From the NCBI GenBank assembly GCA_009760855.2, contig WPIO01000018.1, forward strand, positions 2,485,001 to 2,545,000: a stretch of DNA of 60,000 bases, in the 5' to 3' direction. Numbering within the stretch: position 1 is the first letter of the stretch; the number at the start of each line of letters is the position of its first letter. The position numbers and the translations under genes are program-made. The notes under the pieces were generated by a model. The model saw nothing but the letters and a program-made list of their open reading frames with translations, made no database searches and was not told where the DNA came from. Positions 45,690 to 59,335 of this stretch are shown here, piece after piece. This stretch comes from Cristatella mucedo. Lineage: Eukaryota; Bryozoa; Phylactolaemata; Cristatellidae.

Positions 45690-47640
45690 TTAGATTGTCT
45701 TATGAGTATTGGTTTCGTTTTGATAAGGTTCACTTTATGGAAATCTGCAGCCATCCATGGTCAAATGTTGATAGGCCGTTAGTGAGTTAGCAGGCGCTGC
45801 AGCAGACGCCGACGCTTTAAATGAAAAACACAACTGGAGTATCGTCGGCATAGAAGTGCTAATATCTTCCATGGACCCTAATCACTTTTCCTATAGGTGG
45901 ATTAAACACTGGGAACAGCAAAGTACCGAGGACAAATCCTTTGAGGGACTCCACCGGTGGCTGGTCTGGTGGATAAGATCTGGCCCCATACGAAACGGAT
46001 TGGACACTTATCGGCCAGCTACAAATCGAACCACGCCAGCTCCTCGTCCACCGGAACGATCGTGGTACTCATTCTTTCAAGTGGAATATTGTGATCAATA
46101 GCGTCGATGATAAGGCAGCTGATACATCTAGAAGGGATAGGGCAGTGACATTCCTGTCATGGTTGCTGCAAATGATGTTGGTTACGTCGGGGACAACAAT
46201 TTAAGTCGAGTACTGCCGCTCGAAACCTGATTAAAGCTTGGCTTATTATCATTCTTCATTAGGTGAGTTACCAGCTGCTAAGCAACTATTTTTTCAAGAA
46301 TCATTGACAAGAAAGAAAAGATGACTTTTTGCAAGGATCTGCGTATCTAGCATAAGCTATTTCGTATTGGTCTAACGATGGAAGATTGGAAGGACGTGAA
46401 AAAACCCATGTTTTCTTAGAAAAGAATCAATATTTCATTCGGTTATGGATCGGCTAAGGTTGTCTGCACGTGGAGACCACAGAGATGATATTATCGAATC
46501 TTCAAATCATCATTTCAAGTCCATAACTGATATTCACAATAATAGATGGTTAATCTCATTTTGCTGCACCTCATTAAAGTAGCCATATCGCATCTAGAAA
46601 CCTCCGAAATCTCTACATGTAGGTCATGAATTGGTATTACATAATTGTTCAAGTCGGACGGGGCTTTACGAAGGCATGACAGGGCACAGTTGTTCGCCCG
46701 ATCCGTAAAGACAAGGAGAGTGAGACCTCTCAGTATTAGCCAGCAGACTGTTGAACGTCTTATAAATCTGTTTTGGGTCTGACAGGCAGGATTGAAGTTA
46801 CGAGTGGAAAAGTCTGCTTTTCTCGGCTATTGTGAGTAAGATCGGAGAAAGTCTTTGAAATTGACAAACTTTTCATCAGACCCAAACTTCTTAAACCGGA
46901 GTTCAAGCCAGCAGCCAACACGGCACTTATTGGGTAATGCTTTTCATAAATATAAAGGAATCTCCACGACTCCCTGAAAAATGCATTGCGCTGTGATTGT
47001 CTTAAGTGTTAAATACACTGCATCAGTGAGGGTATCGAAGAGGTTGGTCAAGTCTAAGGGCAGATTAAGAAGACCTGCCTTGAGTGCAGGCTTAAAACGT
47101 GTGTCCTGGTTAATGATGTTTACGGCGCTTACCTGGACGAACTCGACGATACTTTGTACGTACTAAGGAGCACAACCAGCAAATGAGACAGCAATTATCT
47201 GAGACGGTTATCGGGAAGCAATCTCAGTAGGGCAGAAATCCGCCGTGATAATGAGATTAATGATGTGGCCTTAGGAAATGCTCTGGATATAGATGCACTT
47301 CACAAAAGCTCAGCTGCAAATACCCTACTATGATGAATAGAAACTAGCCGTTTCAATTAGCAATCTTTTCATTTCTTAAATTAGTTTGGAGGTAATTTGA
47401 ACAGGAGTGATTGAAACGTCCTCTGATGTTTGCTGAGGAATTTTTTCTGATAAGATGGTTTTGAGCTTGTGAGACACCCTCGGAGTCTCAATGCCCAATC
47501 GAAGTCAACCTTGTCTTATTTAAAATTGGTCAGGTGGCTGTTTTTGATGTAATAAAATTCACTTTATAAAACTGAAATTTGGCTAGTTTAACTTCCTAAA
47601 AAGGTCTCTTACTTACGGTGGATTTGCTTATCAATAGCAG
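45690..47640 (-). mobile_element. old L2-like LINE (EN to RT), degenerate
   Basis: On the minus strand: EN-end block GHIINLIITADFCP near 47260, RT start LSFLSMILEKIVA*QLV near 46300, and NVTALSLLDVSAA near 46140. A FHLKE-type block follows, then CRRYSS (decayed YADD) near 45840 and WMAADFHKVN near 45750. The order is right, with many stops. Confidence 0.7.
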
Positions 47641-47669
47641 ACATGAATCTTCCAAAGGTTTAATGCTAG

Positions 47670-49150
47670 TGTAACGCCGAAGGCTCGGCGGGGTAGGCTT
47701 GACCTGCCGCTTACCTAGCGGGGTAGCCTATCGCCTAATGCCGTTCGGTTCGCACCTACGCGCAATAAGCTGGCCGCCACGAAACGAGCGTTTCTGGCGC
47801 TAACCTGCTTACCGTTACTAAAGGGGGTCGTGAGTCCGCGGCGTGAATTGGAAAGCGAGACACACAGATTGGGGATTTTACTTAACTTTATTCGCAAGCG
47901 CACAAAGTCGCTGCGCGTCTAGTTCAGCTTTATCTCCACACTCCTCGCACGTTCTCAACTGCACCAACACTCTTGCGGAGGGAATACTCCTCCACACTGA
48001 GCGCGACCCGGACCCTAAACCCTAACCGGTGAACTAGGAATCCATTCCTGCCTGTGCCGAGGGAATACCCCAAACACGCCAACTTAAAACACTCTTGCGG
48101 AGGGAATACTCCTCCGCACTGAAGCGCGTACCGGAGTCTAAACCCTGACCGGTAAACTAGAACTCGGTTTCCACCAGTGCGGCCGGAATACTCCACACAC
48201 GCCAACTCAAGCACTCCTGCGGAGGAAATACGTCTTCACACTGGGGCTACTTACGTGTATAATGGGAAACGACCCAAATAGACGGAGCCCGAACCAGAGT
48301 CTAAACCCTGACCGGTGAACTAGAACTCGGTTTCCAACAGTGCGACAGGAATATTCCACACGCGCCAACTCAAGCACTCCTGCGGAGGAAATACTTCTCC
48401 ACACTGAAGCGCAAAACGGAGCCCAAACCCTGACCGGTGAACTAGGGCTCCACACACGCCAACTACGCCTAGCTCGCACCGGCAAACCCCTATGCCGAGA
48501 CCACGTGCTAGCGCGTACACACAGAACACGAAAGAACACAAAATGCCAGCTCGGGCGCGATACGACCGTGTTCGGTGGAGTCCACCGAATCCTCCTAGCA
48601 CTGTCTCGTCCTGTTCCGTCAATCGCCGGCGAACAGCCCGCCCTCCTCCTTCGCTTTCAGAGAAACGAGTGCGGCGGCGTCGAAGCCGGACCAAAGACTA
48701 AAGAGACGAGGCAAAAGACCCAGAGCGAGCGTCGCTCGACTCTTAAATACTTGTCTGAGACAATGGGGCAAGAGCTTAGTGGTATTGGGCCCGACACCAT
48801 GGCCCATTACGGTGAGGAATTAATACCGGCACTAGGCCACTGGAATGTCCCCTCTGACCAGCTTGAATGGCGAATGGGTTCCAGACGATTCTTTCTTGGA
48901 CAGAGGGAAGGCGGGGGGGGTTGACAGGCCAGCCACCATCTATCAGCAGCTTCCGCGAGTATCGGACCAATTCTAAAGGCCGAATCGCCGCCGCTCGTCT
49001 CAGAGCTTCCTGGCCTGCTCCTAAGCGCTTCCTCTCTAACCGCACTGACGCTCCTCTCTGGCTCACTGCTCCAGGACAAAGGGGCTCTAGCCCGCCGCCG
49101 AACAGCTCTTGTTCGCGCTAAAATTCAGCCAAAGCCAGCAGGGCGCTACA
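47670..49150 (-). mobile_element. long LTR-like element X, copy 2 (clean boundaries)
   Basis: 1481 bp bounded by TGTAACGCC and GGCGCTACA, inverse complements at 8 of 9 positions, and flanked on both sides by CTAG (47666-47669 and 49151-49154). Read on the minus strand it has a TATA-like TATTTAAG (48750-48743), then the minisatellite, then AATAAA (47893-47888) about 220 bp before the end. That order (TATA, transcribed region, poly(A) signal, TG...CA ends, 4-bp duplication) is what a solo LTR would show. No coding region is recognised. Confidence 0.65.
47968..48400. repeat. 122-bp minisatellite in element X copy 2
   Basis: Units start CACTCTTGCGG at 47968, 48090, 48212 (CACTCCTGCGG) and 48375. 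Spacing is 122, 122 and 163; the last includes a 41-bp insert with AAATAGACGGAGCC. Each unit carries a CTAAACCCTAACCGG-type word. Confidence 0.85.
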
Positions 49151-49154
49151 CTAG

Positions 49155-49239
49155 TGAGGTGAAGCTGGGTGTCAGCTGGTGACGGCGATATAGGAACATC
49201 TCATTAAGACTCGTAAGAAGTCTGACAATAACTTTATAA
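49155..49239. other. no recognised feature
   Basis: Short spacer between element X and a SINE-I copy. Confidence 0.4.
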
Positions 49240-49379
49240 ATAAATATACAATTCATTTTTATAGCGCCCCATGAGAACTTAATCTCAATTCAGGCACTTC
49301 ACATATGCCGCGGGGGTCGAACCCAAATCCTCAGCCAGACCTTGGCCGGGGCAAGCACCTTAAATGCTGTATTAAACCT
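49240..49379 (-). mobile_element. SINE-I copy (older)
   Basis: On the minus strand: GGTGCTTGCCCCGGC, B-box-like GGGTTCGACCCC, GAAGTGCCTGAATTGAGATT, and GGGGCGCTATA with an AT-rich tail. The A-box part is diverged. Confidence 0.75.
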
Positions 49380-49399
49380 ACTATATGCTCATGTGGGAA

Positions 49400-49925
49400 T
49401 CCTAAAGGTGAAGTGTAACTACTGAGCCTTAAGTCAAAATAAATTTTCAACATTGTAGCATAACTGAGATACCGAACGACAGCTCTCGAACGTAAGCGCT
49501 GTCATTTTTTTATTTTATAGCCATACATAAGTGTCCATACCTTATTTCCAGTGGCTAGATCTTCTTTATGAGGTCGCTGCACACGTTTTGACGTTAATAC
49601 TTCGTAAATTCCATCGCTCGGCAAACTTGAAGGTACCCTGTACGTTCAACGGAGCAGGACTAGTAAATGAGACAGGCCAATTTTTCTAGAGGTTCAGCGG
49701 GCTCAAAATAAGATTAGTAGGGCAGACATCCTTGGTGATAACGAGATCAACGATACGGTCACCGGCGTGAGTTGCAGGATTAATGCACCGAACCAATCCA
49801 AAGTCCTCCGGAAATTCGAGAAAGAACCTGCCGGTTGCTAGGGATGTCAACGTGATTGTTAATCTCCTGCATCAGTAACGGTCTGTCACACTCAAATTGT
49901 TTAGGAAGAAACTCTTAAGACTTCT
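49400..49925 (-). mobile_element. LINE endonuclease fragment
   Basis: On the minus strand: EINNHVDIPSNRQVLSRIS (DFN.H region with lost catalytic residues) and ATHAGDRIVDLVITKDVCP, the end of an L2/CR1-type EN. Same family level as the 45.7-47.6 kb element. Confidence 0.65.
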
Positions 49926-50007
49926 CTCTGAATAATTAATGACAGACAGAATGAGGTTGGTATGTCAAAACAGAAAGAAGCACTGTCTTAGGGTTCAAAT
50001 GATCATT

Positions 50008-50113
50008 GGGTTCTAATCCTGCTGTAGGCGATCCTTTATTGCAGCTGCAAGCTGTGGTAATAGCCGTAAAGGCTCTTCTGTCGCTAAACAAAAGAGAGAG
50101 TCAGCTATAACTT
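50008..50113 (+). mobile_element. SINE-II, 3' part
   Basis: GGGTTCTAATCCTGCTGTAG (B-box), GGCGATCCTTTATTGCAGC, CGTAAAGGCTCTTCTGTCGC, AAAAGAGAGAGTCAGCTATA. Confidence 0.75.
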
Positions 50114-50220
50114 GTATCTGATTGAGACCTTATCGCAGCTGATTCAGGCAAGGGCCAATAGAAGAAAATCACAGCTGATCGCCTGGGCTAGCTGCCGGTG
50201 GGCACCGCTAGGAGCCGGTA

Positions 50221-50535
50221 ATGTAACGTAATGTAACGTATCTCCGTCTGTAACTCCACAAATCCAAAAAGGCAATGTGGGTTTTATGCAGTAGAGTTTT
50301 GCATTGCGCACTCACAGCGTAAGCGGTTTTCGGTACGCATTCACGTAGCGAAAAGACTTAATCTCACACAACAAAGAGAAAGTGGGAAGCATAGCAGAGT
50401 CAGGAGAGCAGTTGAGGGAGTGAGTAGCTTGGAAGTAGCAGCTCAGGACCGTGCGTAAGAATCGAAGAAGCGAGTTCCACAGTCTGGGACCTGCAGAGCT
50501 AAATCTTCTGTCGCCAATGGTCTTTAAGCAGAGGA
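50221..50535 (-). mobile_element. LINE-A 3' fragment
   Basis: GTAATGTAACGTAATGTAAC tail (ATTAC units), then antisense C-terminal coding to AGCAGAGGAATGGA. The YSPTADYG region is deleted near 50450. Confidence 0.88.
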
Positions 50536-51484
50536 ATGGAATATATAGTCTTACCTATGGGTTCTCACGTTTTCTTGCTCTGGTTTACCTTTCTAAATTA
50601 CTTCCTAATCGGACCTCCCGTCGCCCATCCGATCGTCTGCCTCAGCGCGTGTGAAATAATGAATGTTCCTTACCAAGCCAATCGACATGCTTCTTCTTTA
50701 GGACATTTAAGCGACTAGAAAGAACTCGTGCTCTCTAGGCACGACGATAATCTTTATTGCTAATATACTTATATTACCATTTTGACCAAAAATGGCTGAG
50801 GGTTTGAGTGAGCTATAGACAGCTCACCGGAGTTACACTAATAAATCCTCGTGGTTTTGCTGGAGGCCGCAGCCCAAACGGTAGCCAACAACGAGGATAC
50901 TACTTCGAGCACCTCAAAGAGCACCAGCTCTGACGAGCATTGAAGGCGCACGAGACTCGTCAATCGAGCAAGTAAAAAACCTGCCAGACTATACCAAAGG
51001 TAGTGCAGGCCTCAGCAGTCGCTATCACAGGAATCGTCCGGCATTCCACGTGCATTCTAGGTAGCACCGGTTCTTCAGAGATGGTAGGCAGTTCGGCTGA
51101 GTTGGTGGCAGCCCCCCTTTTTTAACTGACCTAACGGAAGAGCGTTGCAAGTGGCTTACCGCCCTTCAACCCTCCAGCAGTGCCTTTCCACGTAGTACGG
51201 CGTCCTCTCGTTTGACCTAACTACGCCGGCCAGCAAAAGGAATGAGTGAGAAGTAAACGACAAGTGTAACCTTCAACGATTGGCCTTTTAAGTAAAATTT
51301 CCGTACCGTCAGACGTCATCTTTCCCAACCGGCTTAATCCAACCCCTAAAGTAGTCGTTCAAAGCTCAAGCGACTGCTCTCAGAGGTGACAACTGTGAAA
51401 TAGGTTCACTTACAGCTGTCTGCTTTGTTCTCCCTCGCACAGCAAATTCTTCCATTTTAGACGGGTAGTGTTGCTTTTAATAAT
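50536..51484. other. no recognised feature
   Basis: About 950 bp without recognisable repeats or exons on either strand. Confidence 0.35.
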
Positions 51485-52131
51485 GAGTAGTAATATCGCG
51501 TACAGTCTCACCATGCATAAGCACACACAGGACCGATCATAAGGACCCAGCCAATGCTCTTAGAAACAGTGCATTTTAGCAATTTTTTAATTATCATTAG
51601 TGAGTTTCAGGCATTGGGAGCATGCGAACTAAAGGTGTCGGGCGAACCTCCAAAGGATTGAAGGTTCGTCAGAGGTGTAGCTAAATTCACTCTCGAATTC
51701 CGCTGCAAAATCCTCTGAATTGACCGCATTTTTAAAGAAATTTAAAACGCACCTATTAATGACAGCATTTAGTGGGTCCCTGTGATTCGTCCTTTATGTA
51801 CTTAAGCGTTCCGACGCTGTGCATGCTGCCCTAACCACACTTGCATACTGACAGTGTGCATGTCACCGCTTAATCATGTTACTCATGTTGTTTATCAAGC
51901 ATGATATTTTAACTCACCATTCGATCGTGTTTCCCTTGCAGCAAATGTAAAGCGGCTAGAAAGACATTGAGCTCTCTGAGGGCACTTCATCAAGTGTATT
52001 ATTATTATTAAACGATTTGAGGCATAAAAGCGGGCGAGACTATGCTTAGACAGGCGGGGGTGTAGTTCTGATAGGTAGACTGGAGCCAGAGAATGAAGGA
52101 ACCTACAAGTGAATGACAGAACCTTGGAGTC
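51485..52131. mobile_element. three adjacent LINE-B fragments in alternating orientation
   Basis: 51485-51690 (-) is antisense 3' coding and UTR (CATAAGCACACACAGGACCG, GCATTGGGAGCATGCGAAC). 51700-52012 (+) is sense 3' UTR with hairpin and ATTATTATT tail. 52013-52131 (-) is antisense RT C-terminus (TAGACTGGAGCCAGAGAATG). Confidence 0.75.
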
Positions 52132-52144
52132 ATTAGTCACGATC

Positions 52145-52212
52145 CAAGGTTCGTGCGTCGCCAGTACTCGTCGCATGTCGGCTGAGACTAGCTCCATTAT
52201 GGCGCTGCGTTT
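52145..52212. repeat. dispersed repeat X, copy 3 (partial)
   Basis: CGTGCGTCGCCAGTACTCGT, CTGAGACTAGCTCCATTATG and GCGCTGCGTTT match copies at 13431 and 21628. Confidence 0.45.
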
Positions 52213-52221
52213 TCAACCTAA

Positions 52222-52312
52222 AAAAATTAATAATAAAAAATGCATCTGCTATAGCGCCCTTAGAGAGCTCAATCTCTTTTCGGCATTTTACGCTTGCTGC
52301 AAAGTAAGCACG
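52222..52312 (-). mobile_element. LINE-B-like 3' end
   Basis: AATTAATAATAAAAAATGCA tail, TATAGCGCCCTTAGAGAGCT and GGCATTTTACGCTTGCTGC. A diverged hairpin. Confidence 0.65.
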
Positions 52313-52464
52313 ATCAAACCTAGTTCTATTAGGACATGGAAGCTGCTACACCCGTTTTTACTTTCATCGCATCAAATACCCTGGAGCACTTGTCGAATCA
52401 ATAAAAGCATGTTAAATATCAAGATATTTATCACGGACATCTTTCAAACTCGCGTGAAAAATTT
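52313..52464. other. no recognised feature
   Basis: Short AT-rich spacer before element X copy 3. Confidence 0.4.
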
Positions 52465-52762
52465 TGTAACACCGAAGGCTCGGCGGGGTTGGCTTGACCT
52501 GCCGCTCACCCAGCGGCGCAACCTAGCGCTGACTGCCGTTTGGTGCGGGAATACGCGCAATAAGCTGGCCGCCACGAAACGAGCGTTCCTGGCGCTGACC
52601 TGTTTACTGCTACTAAAGGGGGTCGTGAGTCCGCGGCGTGAATTGGAAAGTGAGACACACAATTTGGAGATTTTACTGAACTTTATTCGCAAGCGCACAA
52701 AGACGCTGCGCGTCTAGCTCAGTTGTATCTCCACACTCCTCTCACGCTCTCAACCGCACTCA

Positions 52763-53270
52763 CACTCTTGCGGAGGGAATACTTCTTCACGCTGAGCGCG
52801 AACCGGAGCTTAAACCCTAACCGGAGACCTAGGACTCCGTTTCCACCTGTGCGGAAGGAATACCTCACACATGCCAACTTAAGCACTCTTGCGGAGGAAA
52901 TACTTCTCCGCACTGAAGCGCGAACCAGAGCCTAAACCCTAACCTGAGTGCTAGGACTCGGTTTCCACCAGTGCGGCAGAAATACTCCACACACGCCAAC
53001 TTAAGCACTCTTGCGGAGGGAATACTTCTCCACACTGAAGCTATTTACGTCTATAGTGGGGAAGTCCCAAATAGACGGAGCCTGAACCAGAGCCTAAACC
53101 CTAACCCGAGGACTAGGACTCGCTTTCCACCAGTTCGGCAGGAATACTCCACACACGCCAACTCAAGCACTCCTGAGGAGAAAACGCGTCTCCACACTTA
53201 TGCTACTTACATCTATACTGGGGATAGACCCAAACAGACAGAGCTCAAAGTGGGCCTAAACCCTAACCGG
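52763..53270. repeat. 122-bp minisatellite in element X copy 3
   Basis: CACTCTTGCGG (or CACTCCTGAGG) at 52763, 52884, 53006 and 53168: spacing 121, 122, 162. CTAAACCCTAACC words recur once per unit. Confidence 0.85.
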
Positions 53271-54182
53271 AGAACTAAGCCTCCACACACGTGCTAGCGC
53301 GCACACATAAAATGCAAAAGAAACACAAAATGCCAGCTCGGGCGCGATATGACCGTATTCGGTGGAGTTCACCGAATTCTCCTAGCGCTGTCTCGTCCTG
53401 TTCCGTCAATCGCCGGCGAACAGTCCCTCGCTTTCAGAGAAACGAGTCCGACGGTGTCGAAGCGCAGAGCCGGACAGAAGACCAGAAGAGACCAAAAACA
53501 AAAGACCCAGAGCGAGCGTCGCTCTTAAATACTTAGCTGAGACAATGGGGCAAGAGCTTAGTGGTATTGGGCCCGACACCAGGGCCCATTACGGTAAGGA
53601 ATTAATACCGGCACTAGGCCACTGGAATGTCTCCTCTGTCCATCTTGAATGGCGAATGGGTTCCTGACGATTCTTTTTGGACAGTGTGGTGGCGAAGGTT
53701 GACAGGCCAGCCAACATCAATCAGCAGCTCCCGTGGGTATCGGACCAATTCTAAAGGCCGAATCGCCACCGTTGGTCAGAAAGCTTCCTGGCTTGCTCTT
53801 AAGCTCTTGCTCTCTAACCGCACTGACGCTCCTCTCTGGCTCACTGCTCCAGGATAAAGGAGTTCTAGACCGCCTTCGAACAGCTCTTGTTCGCGCTAAA
53901 ATTCAGCCAAGGCCAGCAAAATGCTACACTGGTGTATTCTAATGCTTTGGCTTTCAATAGCCCTGGCTTCCACAGGCCAGCCATAGCAATGTAACTCGTT
54001 AGCGAAATTGCATACATTTTGGTGGGTACATCCGGAACACTGCTTTCCATAATAAGCAATCAATACCGCAATTCGACGTTGCCTATTGATGGAATAGCAG
54101 CTGCATCGCAAATGCAGACTTGGCTATTGGTAGCCATTGTTAAACGGCGGTGCCAGCTAAACCAGCCGAATTATTGAGGTTA

Positions 54183-54326
54183 TGTAAATGTATAATTCAT
54201 TTATATAGCGTCCCGAGAGAACGTAATCTCTATTCAGGCGCTTTACATACGCCTAGGGGCTCGAGCCCACGACCTCAGTAAGACCTTGGTCGGAGCGAGC
54301 ACCTTAACCGCTAGACCAAACCAGCT
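54183..54326 (-). mobile_element. SINE-I copy inside element X copy 3
   Basis: Same structure, position and near-identical sequence as the SINE at 21219 in copy 1. A-box-like TGGTCTAGCGG and GTGGGCTCGAGCCC on the minus strand. Confidence 0.88.
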
Positions 54327-54596
54327 AGTTATTAATCGAGATTAGGCGATTATTGGATAGTTTATTGCCAAGGCCACATGAAAAGCCGGCCCCTGAAATA
54401 GGAGGTAGTCGGAATTCGAGACTCGGGGAATCGGCATCGGAGCCAATTGAAACTCTAGGCCACAGACCGTTGGTGTAAGTCGTGGCCGCTGTTGAGCGCC
54501 TGTAACCGTAAGCTCTGCATCTAGGATATGGACTTGATAAGCTAAGCTATGAGCGCTCTTCGTTTCGTCTTCGCAGGGCGCTACAGTTTTTTTCGG

Positions 54597-54735
54597 GCAT
54601 GGTGCGTGACCTCGTTGTTAAGGTGCTCGTCCCGACCGAGCTCAAGGAGAATTTGATGGCCGAGGTCGTAGATTCTAGTCCATGGCACATGTGAAGCGCC
54701 TGAAAAGAGATACATTTCTCTTATGGCTCTATACA
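54597..54735 (+). mobile_element. SINE-I copy
   Basis: GGCATGGTGCGTGACCTCG (diverged head), AAGGTGCTCGTCCCGACC, GAGGTCGTAGATTCTAGTCC (B-box region), AAGCGCCTGAAAAGAGATAC, TGGCTCTATACAAATTAAT. It lies 11 bp after the end of element X copy 3. Confidence 0.75.
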
Positions 54736-54830
54736 AATTAATATTTTATTTAATATAATATATAATTAATTAATATATAATATATAATTAATATAATTAA
54801 TATTAATAATAATATATAATTTTTTATCTA
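54736..54830. repeat. AT-rich low-complexity tract
   Basis: TATAATTAATATAATATATA-type sequence, probably an expanded tail of the preceding SINE. Confidence 0.85.
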
Positions 54831-54944
54831 GACAAGCACCATGCGGCAGCTAAACTATACACGTAGAGGGGCCTTTAGTCTTGCCACAGTTTGAAATATG
54901 CAAGATGCATCTAGGCTTAAGCACTCGATGGCCGCGAACGAGGC

Positions 54945-55037
54945 TCTCCAGAAGTCTCTTTGCAGCAAAAGTAAAGCGCCTAGAAAGAGATTGAGTTCTC
55001 TGAGGGCGCTTCATCAAGTGTATTATTATTATTAAGG
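54945..55037 (+). mobile_element. LINE-B 3' end fragment
   Basis: TTTGCAGCAAAAGTAAAGCG, CCTAGAAAGAGATTGAGTTC, GAGGGCGCTTCATCAAGTG and an ATTATTATTATT tail. Confidence 0.88.
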
Positions 55038-55952
55038 TGGTTATCCAAAGTGGCAGCGCCGTGCTCCGGAGCAAGGATGCCTGCACAGAAGGTAAGAACA
55101 GCCTACAGCTGCAGCCGGACGGGGGATGTCACCCCAAAAGTGCAGACTTCCTGGCCTACTAGCGGCAAAGCCGCGGCTGTCTAGTAGCGCCTTGCCAGCT
55201 GCCCAGAGAAGGTGCACGTGTACGCCGTCGTGCCTAGTACATGCTGAGCCGCACAGTCGGCTGAACAACTAACGCCTAATAGCCTTCAGATAAGAGCACA
55301 GGCTGACCACCGAAGACGCATACAAGGACCCAAGGCTCATTTGCTTGGCGCTTTAAAATTTCGACGCCTACCCAGCGCTACCGGTAGTCGAAGGACGTCT
55401 GCCGGCGGCGTCTGCCGAGCTGACTCAAAAATGCCTGTGTGCGTTCGGATTACGTGCGTTCGCAGTAGCGGCGCGGCGCGGTCAAAGACACATGCGATAC
55501 GAGTACGACTCTGGGCATATAATCGACGACAGAAAGACGGGCTAAGCGCTGAGACGTAGCTGCCAAGACTAGCATTGGTTGCGCGTGCGCGGAATATGCG
55601 ACAGCCGCCGCGGCAACTCCAGCGTGGAAGCAGAAAGCGGACGGCGTTAGATGGGACAGGCGGGCCGTCAGCAAGTCCGGCGCGGGCTGTGCTGAAGGTC
55701 ACGTGACGCGCGCAGTAATTTGCTGAGTTAGCTGGCTGCTACCCGTGGCAGGCAGCGGCTCAGTGTGCAATGAGGCAGTCGACGCCCGCGGTTGAAGTCG
55801 AGTAAAAAAAGGGCGTGACCTCCGCCTACTCCGCTCTGACTAGTCAGCACTCGGGCGCCCCATACTCCGCCCCACTTGACCGGAGGTCAATCAACCTCCG
55901 TGCAGCATAGATTGTCGGCCGCTGGGCCACCATTTGGTACCAGATTTCGCTG
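55038..55952 (+). promoter_or_regulatory. GC-rich upstream region of gene C
   Basis: About 900 bp, richer in G+C and CpG than most of the window and free of recognised repeats, directly before the gene C start codon. I see no convincing TATA box. Promoter function is inference from position only. Confidence 0.25.
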
Positions 55953-58368
<2,416 letters not shown>

Positions 58369-58399
58369 GTAAATCCAAACCTGTCAGTCCCTGGTGCAC

Positions 58400-59278
58400 T
58401 GCCGGTAGACTGTTCGATGTAGCCCTGCAGTTCGGTTAAAACATGCACGGCCACAACTTGGTGCCCAAGGTGACAAATTCTTGTAAGCCTATCAGTAGTA
58501 GTTAGGCACAGCATTACTCGGTTTGCCCCGATCCTACGGGTTAAATACGGGAATTCTTAAGGTCAGGGCATTACAATCCTTCCATATGCTTGCGATCGCA
58601 AGCAGTATGCTACAGCACAAAAAAGTTCAAGCGGCTAGCAGTACAGCCAGCCGGCGATTGGACAGCTTAAGTTATGCTTGGCTGTTCGCCGAGGTTGGTT
58701 CGGACTCACAAAGTGTGCTTCCTCGATAGGGCTTGCTGAAGCTACAACTCTATACTCTAATCAGTAGTCTTACTGATAAGCTCTACACACTGAACTCCTG
58801 AAATCGGGCATGGCTGTTGTTATCTCCGACCCAACACTCGGTGTCCATTTTACGTTCATTCGTCTCGTTGGTTGGCTTCAGACCCTCGGCTGGCGGCAGC
58901 ACGCTTGCCTACCGGGTGGGCAAGCGAAAGCATGCCTATCTGGCCTCACTCAGTTAACACAGTGTATTGGAAGGATTGTGGCATCCTGCCCTCCCATCCT
59001 GGCCTGCCAGCCAGGCACCACCCTGGTAATGCAGCCTATTAGTTGACACATGTCCTGAGCATGTCAGCTGCCCGAAGCTTCATTTTAACCAGAGTAGATC
59101 TCGATGTTGATCCCACCTTGCTTAGCTCCCAGCTAACAAATGGGTTACGCATTACCTAACCGAGGTTCTGCTTGGCCAGATCCGAATGACAGGTCGTTCT
59201 AGGTGCCCCAGTTAAGCTCACCAAGGGGCAAGGGCTCATATTGTGGCTAACCCGAGAGCTGCCCCTCTGCAATAAGTA
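58400..59278. other. no recognised feature (gene C intron?)
   Basis: I looked for the THL exon of gene C and found none. No repeat recognised. Confidence 0.35.
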
Positions 59279-59335
59279 TTGAGATACATGTATTTACATG
59301 AAATATGTATCGAGATACATGTAATGTGTATTGAC
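59279..59335. repeat. GAGATACATGTA repeat pair
   Basis: GAGATACATGTA occurs at about 59280 and 59310. Each copy includes the palindrome TACATGTA, with ATTTACATGAAATATGTAT between them. Confidence 0.7.

Larger units (their letters stand above)
52465..54585 (-). mobile_element. long LTR-like element X, copy 3 (2.1 kb form)
   Basis: Starts TGTAACACCGAAGG at 52465 and ends GCAGGGCGCTACA at 54585. It contains four minisatellite units, the TATTTAAG-type word at about 53530, and a block almost identical to copy 1. Compared with copy 2 it has about 650 extra bp (53929-54585) that include a SINE-I. In copy 2 the sequence goes straight from GCCAGCA to GGGCGCTACA. The flanks ATTT and GTTT are only a weak duplication. 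Confidence 0.7.

Noticed and set aside
46168-46215. TGTCATGGTTG and ACGTCGGGGACAACA, resembling a second copy of the 41825 LTR-like segment
   Set aside because: Antisense translation shows it is part of the old LINE RT just before NVTALSLLD, so the match is coincidental.
47968-48400. Regularly spaced repeats that might suggest a CRISPR array
   Set aside because: The 122-bp units are contiguous without unique spacers, and the context is eukaryotic.
48340-48924. 194-codon plus-strand frame in element X copy 2
   Set aside because: It runs through the minisatellite. The frame is broken in copies 1 and 3, and no domain is recognisable.
51485-52012. Single twin-primed LINE-B insertion with inverted 5' part
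   Set aside because: The inverted and direct parts cover overlapping LINE segments, so they are better read as separate fragments.
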